Assembly: GCF_013155385.1 (NCBI RefSeq)
Contig: NZ_JABJUQ010000007.1
Location: forward strand, 1,780,001 to 1,844,000
Length of the DNA stretch: 64,000 bases
Direction: 5' to 3'
Source: Bacillus sp. WMMC1349
GTDB lineage: Bacteria > Bacillota > Bacilli > Bacillales > Bacillaceae
The position numbers were made by a program, and so were the translations under genes. Positions 26,944 through 34,769 of the stretch are shown here, one piece after another; positions within the stretch are counted from its first letter, which is position 1; each line of letters starts with the position of its first letter. A model generated the notes under the pieces. The model was not told where the DNA came from and ran no database searches. It saw nothing but the letters and a program-made list of their open reading frames with translations.

Positions 26944-27153
26944 ATGAAACAATATTTGAAGCATTACAGTACATTGGATATGACAACTCTGCTTATTCTA
27001 ATAGCAGGCATTGTTGTAATTGATTCTGAAAAAGCCGGAACTTTTGGTATGATCACAAGCATCATTTTATATCTGGCTGTAATCGTCATATTACTAAAAG
27101 GCTTAATTATGATTTGGAGCGAGAAGAGACATGACAGAAAACGAAAAAATTAA
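26944..27153 (+). CDS. Small membrane protein in an operon with an HTH protein
   Basis: A 69-aa protein with two membrane segments (MTTLLILIAGIVVI and ITSIILYLAVIVILLKGLIM) and a basic end (SEKRHDRKRKN). No ribosome-binding site is visible before the ATG, so the start may be internal. Overlaps the next gene by 23 bases. Confidence 0.55.
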   Translation: MKQYLKHYSTLDMTTLLILIAGIVVIDSEKAGTFGMITSIILYLAVIVILLKGLIMIWSEKRHDRKRKN

Positions 27154-27361
27154 GTTTATTCAAGAAGAAGTTTTGACTTCGGTTGAAGTTTGCGAATTAC
27201 TCGGAGTCACAAGGCAGCGTTTAAGTGCTTTAGTGACTTCCGATAAGCTGAAGCCTGTAAAGAAGATCGGTTCTGTGACTTTATTTCTCTTGAGTCATGT
27301 GGAAGCGCAGAAAAAAGAATTAGAAGCCGGTCGGAAAAAATACAGGCCGTATGATGAATGA
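27131..27361 (+). CDS. Excisionase-like HTH DNA-binding protein
   Basis: A 76-aa protein whose centre is a MerR/excisionase-type helix-turn-helix: SVEVCELLGVTRQRLSALV followed by LKPVKKIGSVTLFLLSHVEA. Such proteins are common in integrative elements and phages as directionality factors or small regulators. Translationally coupled to the membrane protein upstream and followed by an AGGCCC / AGGGCTT hairpin with a T-run. Confidence 0.7.
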   Translation: MTENEKIKFIQEEVLTSVEVCELLGVTRQRLSALVTSDKLKPVKKIGSVTLFLLSHVEAQKKELEAGRKKYRPYDE

Positions 27362-27392
27362 AGGCCCAACTCTAATGAGAAGGGCTTTTTTT
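27361..27392 (+). terminator. Terminator after the HTH gene
   Basis: AAGGCCC ... AGGGCTTTTTTT imperfect stem with a seven-T run. Confidence 0.65.
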
Positions 27393-27529
27393 CCGTAGAC
27401 TTATTTAAATAATGTACCTAACAATTTTTCCTGCAGCACGACGGGCGATGCGTTTTCCCACTTTACCTTTAATCACATTGACCACCTAAGATTTTAGCCG
27501 ACTTCTACATTATTGCTGATCTTCAATAA
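27393..27529 (-). other. Minus-strand remnant with a basic tail
   Basis: Between 27412 and 27490 the minus strand reads VNVIKGKVGKRIARRAAGKI and ends RYII, a strongly cationic C-terminus preceded by a frameshift. Origin unknown; possibly a phage or bacteriocin remnant. Confidence 0.3.
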
Positions 27530-28085
27530 ACGAACGCAACTATTTCAATGGAACATGTATTGCAGATAAGCGTTATACCACTTTGTGAACCACGAAGAAG
27601 TGAAGTATATTATCCGTGAAAACGAAAGATGGGACCGTTGTTATGTCAGCTTCTTAAAGCCGAATGCCAATCAAACAGCAATCAGTGTGGAAATGTGTGT
27701 AAAAAAAGACGAGGAAATCAACAGTGAGGCTGTTGAATGAACTAGTTGCAAAACTATGTAAGTGATACGAATTATCTACGAGCAGAATTGTCCGTCATTA
27801 CGATGTCACACGCAAAAATTGCTCAAGTCAACTATCAGCATTTCGGAAAAAAGCTGATCGTCTGCTAGGACATAATACGATCAGACTCATCTTCATGTAA
27901 TAATAAGAAATCAGGATATCCGTTGCCTTTCGCTCAAACTCCAATGAGTTGTACGACTAAAGCGGGATTGCTGGTTACTACGGACCGAAAACAAAAGATG
28001 CCATAAGACGGTTCCAGCTTATGCATGGTCTAGTTGCGAAGGGTATTTATGGACCTAAGACGAAGGCGAAGCTTGAAGCATATAG
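27530..28085 (+). pseudogene. Phage amidase, second decayed copy
   Basis: Stop-ridden relative of the amidase at 23141. In successive frames one can read RNYFNGTCIADKRY, RCYVSFLKPNANQTAISVEM, SSRIVRHYDVTRKNC-like sequence, SAFRKKADRLLG and, at the end, GYYGPKTKDAIRRFQLMHGL with YGPKTKAKLEA. Several internal deletions have removed parts of the catalytic domain. The last ~115 bases are almost identical to 25793-25908. Confidence 0.82.
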
Positions 28086-28111
28086 GCTTTTTTACAGAGG
28101 GCTAACATTTC

Positions 28112-28444
28112 TCACCAGTTAATTTCTTCAAATAATCTCTTAACAGTTTCTTTATCAAAATCATCTAAATGTTGATACCTAGAAATCTCATCTTCCTGTA
28201 CTCCAAGCTTTTTCAAGGTTGCAATTGCTAAGTCACCTATTTTATAAAGACCCAACAATTTATTTTCAGTTTTTCTTTTTGAAGATAATTGAGTTAATTT
28301 TGCTTTAATATCGCCTGTGTCATAACCTTTTTTACCGATATAAGTCATGGCATGATATAACACTATAGGATTTTTTTCATCTAGAAAATTTCTTAAGTCT
28401 TCAATCGAGCATTTTTTCTCATCAATTTTTTTAATGATATTCAT
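28112..28444 (-). CDS. Hypothetical 110-aa protein
   Basis: A soluble helical protein beginning MNIIKKIDEKKCSIEDLRNF, with NPIVLYHAMTYIGKKGYD resembling one HEAT-like helical pair, and an acidic C-terminus FDKETVKRLFEEINW. The frame is open to 28495; I prefer ATG 28444 (AGAGAAG upstream). Small HEAT-like proteins in such positions are often immunity proteins, but no toxin partner is visible next to it. Confidence 0.5.
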   Translation of the reverse strand: MNIIKKIDEKKCSIEDLRNFLDEKNPIVLYHAMTYIGKKGYDTGDIKAKLTQLSSKRKTENKLLGLYKIGDLAIATLKKLGVQEDEISRYQHLDDFDKETVKRLFEEINW

Positions 28445-28524
28445 CGTGACTTCTCTTTTAATGACTTTTTTCATCACGGTCCATTTTTTCAGCAAATTTT
28501 CTCAAGACATATTCTTCTATTGTT

Positions 28525-28567
28525 AAAACCGCAAGCCCTCCACATTACAAAATACTGGGGGCATCCT
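28525..28567. repeat. Possible solo right end of an IS200/IS605-type element
   Basis: AAACCGCAAGCCCTCCACAT followed by ACTGGGGGCATCC. The similar word AAGCCGCAAGCCCTATACC ... GGGGGATTC occurs at 38333-38371. Hairpins of this form (CCGCAAGCCC..GGGGGA) are typical 3' ends of tnpB-type elements. No tnpB is left here. Confidence 0.4.
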
Positions 28568-28686
28568 ATAACCGACTAAAGACGTGAGCTCATCAACTTG
28601 ATTGGTAACAATACCAACTGTATGAATTTTAATTGATGGGAGTCCATTTTTTGTCAGCTCATTACTCTTTAGATTTTGATAGAACA

Positions 28687-29697
28687 TCAATTTTCTTCTT
28701 TAAACAGCTTATTCTCTAACTCAGATCTAGATATCGTTTCTAATATTAGCTCCTCTAGGGTTTTATTTAGCCTGTTCGCTTTTTTCTCAAGTGAATCTTT
28801 TTGAGATTTTGTCACCTTCAACCTGATGATTTCGAGATCACTATCAACATAGGTTCCATTTCTCCTTTGATGTATCTCGCCTTTAACCAGATAGTTTTGT
28901 AATATTTCATACAAATCTTGCGGCAATTTACTGATAAGACAAGGGCGTACTTCTAATAGAAGATTGTTATCTGTTCCAGGATTAATCCTCATGTTAACTG
29001 GACTTATCTCTTGGTAGAATATATCTAGTAGGGTGAACATCGGATTGTGAACAGCAGAATGCTTCTTGAATTCAAATTGAATAAAACCTTCTTTTGTTAT
29101 AGGTTTCTTTCTTTTAATATCATAAGCTGGAACATATCCTGCTTCCATCAATTCATTGTAGGAAAGGTGTTCATCCTCGTCTGTAATAGCAAGCATATCA
29201 CCATCTAAAGACATGAATCGTGCTGCCCGATCGCCTTTAATAAACTTTTGGAGCAATACCACATTTAAGTCCTGCCTATAGAAGAACTCTTTTGTATACC
29301 TTTTCCCAACTTTGTGTTGCTTTAGGAACTGATCTACATCTTCTTCTTTAATAAAGTTGCATGGTTTACCTTTAAATAAACCCCTATAGGCTGAGAGCAT
29401 CCCCCGGTTAATATAGTTCACCACTGTAGCTTGAGCCACCCCAAGTCTTTTAGCAACATCTGAAGTTGTTAAATCAGTTGGTTTCATGTCTTCCTTTAGT
29501 TTTAAAACATCTGAAAGATTAAATTCATATCCTCCATCAATCTTCCAATCTTCTTTATTTATAGGAATGAGCTTTCCTTTTGCTATGTAAGAATAAATAG
29601 TCTGTTTACTCGCTATGTCCAGTATCGACATTACATTTTGTACATTAACAATCTCTTCAGAAACTTCCTTTAAATTTTGTTCATCCATTGTACTCAT
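28687..29697 (-). CDS. Two-HTH DNA-binding protein, unknown
   Basis: A 336-aa protein with two N-terminal helix-turn-helix regions: VMSILDIASKQTIYSYIAKG (about residues 23-42) and LTTSDVAKRLGVAQATVVNY (about 75-95), each followed by a wing-like stretch. The C-terminal half is not recognised; near the end a ribbon-helix-helix-like segment (IIRLKVTKSQKDSLEKKANR) occurs. RBS AGGAGTGG. It is divergent from a tyrosine recombinase 600 bases away. That pairing is typical of plasmids or integrative elements, so a regulator or partner of the recombinase is likely. Confidence 0.6.
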   Translation of the reverse strand: MSTMDEQNLKEVSEEIVNVQNVMSILDIASKQTIYSYIAKGKLIPINKEDWKIDGGYEFNLSDVLKLKEDMKPTDLTTSDVAKRLGVAQATVVNYINRGMLSAYRGLFKGKPCNFIKEEDVDQFLKQHKVGKRYTKEFFYRQDLNVVLLQKFIKGDRAARFMSLDGDMLAITDEDEHLSYNELMEAGYVPAYDIKRKKPITKEGFIQFEFKKHSAVHNPMFTLLDIFYQEISPVNMRINPGTDNNLLLEVRPCLISKLPQDLYEILQNYLVKGEIHQRRNGTYVDSDLEIIRLKVTKSQKDSLEKKANRLNKTLEELILETISRSELENKLFKEEN

Positions 29698-30297
29698 AGT
29701 TACTATCCACTCCTACAATATGTTTAGAATTTAGATCCTTAAATGTCTTATCATATAATCTGAAAATTACAGCTAACGCTTCTTCATCAATATTTTTTCA
29801 AATTGAACATCATCTAAATCTTTTGAGTCTTTTTCATTCTTATTTTCGTTCTCTGGCATATCATCATCCGATTCCTAAAATGGTTTCCTTCATTATAGCA
29901 TTATTTATAGTTTGTTATATAAAAATAAAGAGTTTGGTTAAACACATTAAACGTGTTTATGTCATATTGAACATTAATTTTTTATTTTTATTTATCCGGA
30001 CACACATTAAATCAAAGTTAAAACGTAATAGTGATTAATTTATCAACTTCAAGTCCGTATCAAATGATTTAAACTTATACATAAATATAAAGATTAAACA
30101 CTTATACTTAGTGTAGACAAATAGGACATTTTTCTATAGATGGTTAAATTACAATCGTTATTTTTGATTTGATGATAAAACAAAACAACGCTTTGACATG
30201 TTATAATGTTAATTCACTCAATTATATTGATGTTATAAAATATGTAGCACGCCATCAATATACTTAAAAGATAATGAAAGATTGGGGGATATATGTT
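29698..30297. other. AT-rich divergent intergenic region
   Basis: 600 bases between the divergent HTH and recombinase genes. No convincing gene; short frames at 29823-30038 lack an RBS and family likeness. It contains TTGACA at 30193-30198 with a nearby TATAAT, and the inverted repeat at 30223-30262. Confidence 0.5.
30223..30262. repeat. Perfect 10-bp inverted repeat upstream of the recombinase
   Basis: TATATTGATG at 30223-30232 and CATCAATATA at 30253-30262, separated by 20 bases. It ends 35 bases before the preferred start of the recombinase. It could be a core recombination site or an operator for the divergent HTH protein. Confidence 0.55.
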
Positions 30298-31437
30298 TTG
30301 AATGATCTAACTATACATAATAAACAAATTGATATATTAAATAGCAATAATATAACACCGTCTATGTTGCTTAATGATGAAACATTCTATTTAGTTGAGG
30401 AACTAACGGTTAAGAATGAAAGACAGGAATTGAATCGATTTAGCGGTTTTAGTGATCTTGCTATGATGTATTACTTTATTCACAGGGAAAAGCACGTTCG
30501 TCATGGCCGAAACAGAGGAGGTAATACGAAACAAGAATATACTCGTATACTTTTGCAGTTTTATAAGTACTTAGAAGATAATCGGAGCTTTTTTGAACAA
30601 GAGGTGTCTGACTATGATGAATCTTCGCTCTTAAAAAACCTCCGCCCGAGACATGTGAATGCATTTCAGAAATACTTAAGTACAGCTTCTCTTGGGCGAG
30701 GAGGCAAACCATATAAAGCAGCTACACTTCATCAAAAGAATACTGTAATCAAAGGTTTTTTGATTTTCCTATTTGACAACGGTTATATTCAAGACCCTCT
30801 TCATCAATCAATGCTAAGTACATCTATATCAAAAGATGAAATCCCAAATCGTGACCTTTATTATCATGAAGTGAAACAACTCCTTGATTTGTATCAGAAT
30901 AATCCAATCACACTCGGACTTTTAACAACTCTTTCAATGACAGGGCTACGTATACAAGAAGTGGCCAAAGCTAAAATGAAGGATTTATATTATGATGCGA
31001 TAAGCGGGAATTATCGACTGCGTGGAATCGGGAAAGGTGGGACTCCTTTTGATGTACTTATACATCCCGTAAATTTTGAACGTATCATGGCATTTCGAAA
31101 ACGTCGTAGAATGAGCACAGCCCTTGATCCTTTGGATGAAAGCCCTCTATTCGCTACTCAAAAGAGAGAGCAATATGGCTATAAAAATCTTAGTAACTTC
31201 ATTATAAGAGAGGTAAACAAAACAAATTTGCCATTCCTGGTTCATAGAGAGTCAAAAATCACACCCCATAGCTTCCGGCACTTTTTTGCTATCTATAGCA
31301 GACAGATGGGAGCGGATATATCGGAAATTCAGCAAGCGCTGAGACATAAAGATAGAAGGACAACTGAACGTTATTTAGAAAAGGTTTTGGAAAGAGAACG
31401 AGAGGTCGCTCTAAGATGGGATCAAAGCAAATTTTAG
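30298..31437 (+). CDS. Tyrosine recombinase/integrase
   Basis: A complete tyrosine recombinase of about 379 aa. The N-terminal SAM-like core-binding domain includes TKQEYTRILLQFYKYLEDN and RPRHVNAFQKYLST. The catalytic domain has Arg in LSMTGLRIQEVAKAKM, Lys in RGIGKGGTPFDV, His-x-x-Arg in TPHSFRHFFAIYSR, His in ALRHKDRRTTE and Tyr in RYLEK. TTG 30298 follows TGGGGGATATATGTT; an ATG at 30274 is in frame but lacks a ribosome-binding site. It resembles plasmid and integrative-element recombinases more than XerC/D. Confidence 0.85.
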   Translation: MNDLTIHNKQIDILNSNNITPSMLLNDETFYLVEELTVKNERQELNRFSGFSDLAMMYYFIHREKHVRHGRNRGGNTKQEYTRILLQFYKYLEDNRSFFEQEVSDYDESSLLKNLRPRHVNAFQKYLSTASLGRGGKPYKAATLHQKNTVIKGFLIFLFDNGYIQDPLHQSMLSTSISKDEIPNRDLYYHEVKQLLDLYQNNPITLGLLTTLSMTGLRIQEVAKAKMKDLYYDAISGNYRLRGIGKGGTPFDVLIHPVNFERIMAFRKRRRMSTALDPLDESPLFATQKREQYGYKNLSNFIIREVNKTNLPFLVHRESKITPHSFRHFFAIYSRQMGADISEIQQALRHKDRRTTERYLEKVLEREREVALRWDQSKF

Positions 31438-31589
31438 ATAGTTATTGAGATTCTCACAGATAAAATCGTAAGCCCATCACCGAAACAAGGTAAAGGATCG
31501 GCTAAGTTTTTCAATAGATGTAAGTTTAATGAGAAAGAGTTTCTTTAATAAACAGAAATAGGATTCTTCATGAAAGGGATGTTCCTAAT

Positions 31590-32107
31590 TGTTAGGAGCG
31601 GGTTGACGTCTTATGCCAGAAATTTTTTATTGGCATGGTCAGTGATCTAACGTATGTAAGGGGTGTGTGTATTTGTTGATCTGTATAATCGTGAAATGAT
31701 TGGATTTAGTACAGGTGAGAATAAAGATGCGTTACTCGTTTATCGGGCCCTATCGTCCATAAAGGGGAACTAGCATCATATTCAACTATTCCATACTGAC
31801 AGAGGAAAAGAGTTTAAAAACCATGTCATTGATGAAGCGCTAAAAACGTTTAACATCAAGCGATCACTAAGTATGGAAGGCTGTCCGTATGATAACGCTG
31901 TAGCAGAAGCCACATACAAGATTATTAAACCCGAGTTCGTAAAGAAACGCCATTTTGAGAGCTTAGAAGAGTTACAGAGAGAATTTACAGACTACGTGCA
32001 TTGGTTCAACCACCTACGCATTCATGGGACTTTAGATGATTTAAGTCAGTGGAATACAAACTTATACACCTTAAGAAAACTGTCTAGTTTAGTGTTGACA
32101 ATTCAGT
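31590..32107 (+). pseudogene. IS3-family transposase OrfB remnant
   Basis: The DDE domain of an IS150-type OrfB in pieces: SDLTYVR near 31640 (first D), DLYNREMIGFSTGENKDALL, an in-frame stop near 31770, then LFHTDRGKEFKNHVIDEALK (second D) and YDNAVAEATYKIIKPEFV (catalytic E), followed by FNHLRIHGTLDDL. The N-terminal part and OrfA are missing at this site and several frames are broken. Confidence 0.85.
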
Positions 32108-32109
32108 AG

Positions 32110-32210
32110 TAAAAGTGTCCGTTCAGAGGAAGTATTAATAAGGACCTTAAAAAACCGTTTAAAGGCACTAGAAGAAGAGAACAAACAATTAAAAGATATT
32201 ACATGGCAAG
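32110..32210 (+). pseudogene. Possible TnpC-like (Tn554/DUF6262) fragment
   Basis: After AAAAGTGTCCGTTCAGAGGA the frame reads IRTLKNRLKALEEENKQLKD, like the coiled-coil C-terminus of Tn554-type TnpC proteins. Only about 30 residues remain. Confidence 0.35.
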
Positions 32211-32318
32211 TTGTTTTAGCTTTTTCGGTTTTCTTACTTTTAAATAGAAATTCAATGAATATGTAATGTTTTTAGTATTATTTTAAAATAAATATATTTC
32301 CATATAGAGGTGGATTCT

Positions 32319-33281
32319 GTGGCTAAAATTGACAATGTACTAGCGATTCTATGGATGCTTAGTTCAGGTGGAAAAATTACTGCGAAACAAATTTCAGAAA
32401 AGTTAGAGATAAATATAAGGTCTGTGTATCGTTATATTGATACACTTTCAATAAGTGGTGTACCTATAATTTCAGACGCAGGACATAATGGTGGATACAC
32501 TTTATTGAACAATTTTATTGAAGCTCCTCTTTTTTTTGATTTTGAGGAGCAAACCTCGCTATTGCACGCTGCTATTTTTGCAGAAGAAGCCGGGTATTAT
32601 GGAGGTGAAGCACTAAATAGGGCTATTTCAAAGCTAAGAAAATATTCGAATCAAGAGCAGGAAACAAACATAAATCAACATTTAACTAGTCTTGAAGTAA
32701 TAAGTCGATTAAGTTCCCTCGCTATGGAACCTTTTTTGAAGGAGTTGGAGCAGGCCGTAGCTGACGGATACTCTGTAAAAGTTCTATACCATAAAAGTGG
32801 TGAAGGGCAATCAAAGTATAGATTGGTGGATCCGTACAGAATTATTTATTGGAATAATAAGTGGTATGTGATAGGGTTTTGTCATCTTAGAAATGATATG
32901 CGTAGTTTTAGAGTAGATCGAATGGAAAGTCTAATGTTAACAGAAAATAAGTTTAACCGACCAGAAAATTTTTCAGCGCGTGACTTTTTTATGAAAAACC
33001 TTGTTCCAACTATAGAAGATAAGGAAGGGATTATTTCTTTGGTCATTAGTGGAGATAAAAGGGCATTGGGTGATATTTGCCAACATTGGTTTTTAGGACA
33101 TTATTTACAAGAGTGTACTTCTAATCAAGCAGTATTTCTCCTTGAGAAAGATATGATACATACATATGTACCTAATTTACTTTTACCGTACGGAAAATCT
33201 ATTCGAGTTATTGAGCCAATCAGTCTTAAGAAAAGACTGATCGAAGTTTTGTCGGAATTAATAAAATTTCATCAAATTTGA
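32319..33281 (+). CDS. YafY-type WYL-domain transcriptional regulator
   Basis: A 320-aa regulator with an N-terminal DeoR-like winged HTH (ITAKQISEKLEINIRSVYRYI) and a C-terminal WYL domain (KVLYHKSGEGQSKYRLVDPY, WNNKWYVIGFCHLRNDMRSF with the R-x-F-R-V-D-R motif next). WYL domains sense nucleic-acid or small ligands. GTG 32319 follows AGAGGTG with six-base spacing. The next gene on the same strand encodes a DJ-1/PfpI protein separated by a strong hairpin, so it may be its target. Confidence 0.88.
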   Translation: MAKIDNVLAILWMLSSGGKITAKQISEKLEINIRSVYRYIDTLSISGVPIISDAGHNGGYTLLNNFIEAPLFFDFEEQTSLLHAAIFAEEAGYYGGEALNRAISKLRKYSNQEQETNINQHLTSLEVISRLSSLAMEPFLKELEQAVADGYSVKVLYHKSGEGQSKYRLVDPYRIIYWNNKWYVIGFCHLRNDMRSFRVDRMESLMLTENKFNRPENFSARDFFMKNLVPTIEDKEGIISLVISGDKRALGDICQHWFLGHYLQECTSNQAVFLLEKDMIHTYVPNLLLPYGKSIRVIEPISLKKRLIEVLSELIKFHQI

Positions 33282-33316
33282 TAACTTCCCTGACGCTCGG
33301 TGTCAGGGAAGTTATG
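33281..33316 (+). terminator. Strong hairpin between the WYL regulator and the DJ-1 gene
   Basis: ATAACTTCCCTGAC GCTCGGT GTCAGGGAAGTTAT: a perfect 14-bp stem starting at the regulator's stop codon. Only a short T-rich tail follows, so partial read-through into the next gene is possible. Confidence 0.7.
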
Positions 33317-33356
33317 TTATATTTGCCTATATTAAATGTGATTGGAGTGTTATTGG

Positions 33357-33989
33357 ATGCAAACAAAAAAAGTTTTTCTTTATGTATTTAATACAATGTC
33401 GGACTGGGAATATGGATATTTAATTGCTGAACTAAACTCAGGAAGATATTTCAAAAAAGATTTAGCACCTTTAAAAGTAATTACAGTAGGAGCTAATAAA
33501 GAAATTATTACTACGATGGGAGGACTGAGCATAAAACCAGATATTTCACTTGATGAGTGTACTCTTGAGAGTACGGATCTTATAATTTTACCTGGAGGGA
33601 ATACTTGGGGAGAAGATATACATCAACCTATTTTGAAAAAAATTGGCGTGGCTTTAAAGCTTGGCACTATTGTTGCTGCAATTTGTGGTGCAACTGAGGG
33701 ATTAGCGAATGTTGGATATCTAGATTCTAGAAAGCATACAAGCAATGACTTAGAGTATATTAAAAGTGTCTGTCCTAATTATAAAGGAGAAAAATTTTAT
33801 GAGATGGAACCTGTAGTATCTGGCGAGAATTTGGTTACTGCATCAGGAGTAGCTCCTCTGGAATTTGCGATGGAAGTAATGAAAAAATTAGATGTATTTG
33901 CACCAGATACATTGCATTCATGGTATAAGCTAAATAAGACTCATAAATCTGAATACTTCTTCCAGTTAATGGACTCTATAAGTGGATGA
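33357..33989 (+). CDS. DJ-1/PfpI family protein
   Basis: A 210-aa class I glutamine-amidotransferase-like protein of the DJ-1/PfpI group. The nucleophile cysteine sits in the elbow VAAICGATEGLAN, and the oxyanion region in DLIILPGGNTWGE. Relatives include YdeA/YoaZ-like stress proteins and glyoxalase-III-type enzymes; the activity here is unknown. ATG 33357 follows GGAGTG. Its stop codon lies on the junction with a 44-base rap-like fragment. Confidence 0.85.
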   Translation: MQTKKVFLYVFNTMSDWEYGYLIAELNSGRYFKKDLAPLKVITVGANKEIITTMGGLSIKPDISLDECTLESTDLIILPGGNTWGEDIHQPILKKIGVALKLGTIVAAICGATEGLANVGYLDSRKHTSNDLEYIKSVCPNYKGEKFYEMEPVVSGENLVTASGVAPLEFAMEVMKKLDVFAPDTLHSWYKLNKTHKSEYFFQLMDSISG

Positions 33990-34033
33990 GCTAAAAAAAC
34001 TCAAAGTGAATATTTGTTATCCTCCGCTCTTTT
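33990..34033 (+). repeat. Fragment of a rap-like gene
   Basis: About 44 bases starting GCTAAAAAAACTCAAAGTGA match rap at 37600-37643 with a single mismatch. The fragment is fused to the 3' end of the IS3 orfA on the other strand. Confidence 0.85.
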
Positions 34034-34297
34034 TGCGGCTTGCTTTAAAATATCGTTTTCCATGGCCAGTTTTTGATTTTCTTTCCGAAGTTTGATTAAT
34101 TCTTCTTGTTCCGGTGTGCGATGGTCTTTTTCCTGAAACGACCCATTATCATGATACTGTCGAACCCACTTATCAAAAGAAGAAGGCGTCAATTCATATT
34201 CTCTAATAATCTCCGCGCGGGGTTTACCGGACGCATGCAACTGTACCATTTGCTCTTTGAATTCCTTTGAAAAAGTTCTTCTCGCTCTTTTGGTCAT
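34001..34297 (-). pseudogene. IS3-family transposase OrfA, C-terminus replaced
   Basis: The helix-turn-helix OrfA of an IS3 element: TKRARRTFSKEFKEQMVQLH, PRAEIIREYELTPSSFDKWV and the leucine zipper LIKLRKENQKLAMENDILKQ. After that the ORF runs into foreign sequence, AAKRAEDNKYSL, whose last ~10 codons are antisense rap sequence. The normal end and orfB are missing, so it cannot move by itself. Confidence 0.82.
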
Positions 34298-34769
34298 TTT
34301 AAACGCTCCTCGGTTTGTATTTGAACCAAGTCTAACTGACCTTAACTAACTTGTCCAACTAAGTGTAACCGATTCAGTGCTTCACACGATTAAGGTGTGG
34401 GTATCCTTGCCGATTTTAGATGAAAGATAAGTTTAGATTAAACATCTTTTTAGCCAAGAAAACACTGGTTAACAATATATACAACAGCTTCTACAAGTTT
34501 TTTAGACTCGACTGTACCAGCAGTCGGGTTGACTAACCGATGATGAAAACCTCAGAAAGCTAACTCTTATGTTTTTATTTGGTGTTTAAGCCGCACTTTA
34601 CTTGACAACCCAATGGGACTCTCAAGTAAGTCAATATTTGACTATTAGATGCCCTTTTCACATTTCATAAGCACTGATATATAAATAATATTGAAGCATA
34701 ACTTTTAACAATTTTGCTCTTTTCAGCTCCTACTACATTTTAGGCAGTGGTTTTTGTATGGTGGGGTAT
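34298..34769. other. Region between IS3 orfA and the MFS gene
   Basis: 472 bases without a gene. The first ~80 bases (CGGTTACACTTAGTTGGACA on the minus strand) are the IS3 left end. The rest is AT-rich, with a small hairpin CGACTG/CAGTCG near 34510. Nothing else recognised. Confidence 0.45.

Noticed and set aside
25793..28081. Repeated segments considered as a CRISPR array
   Set aside because: Only two near-identical copies over 2 kb apart, and they encode the amidase wall-binding domain; no regular spacers and no cas genes.
29823..30038. 71-aa ORF in the divergent region
   Set aside because: Extremely AT-rich, no RBS and low-complexity hydrophobic residues; more likely non-coding promoter DNA.
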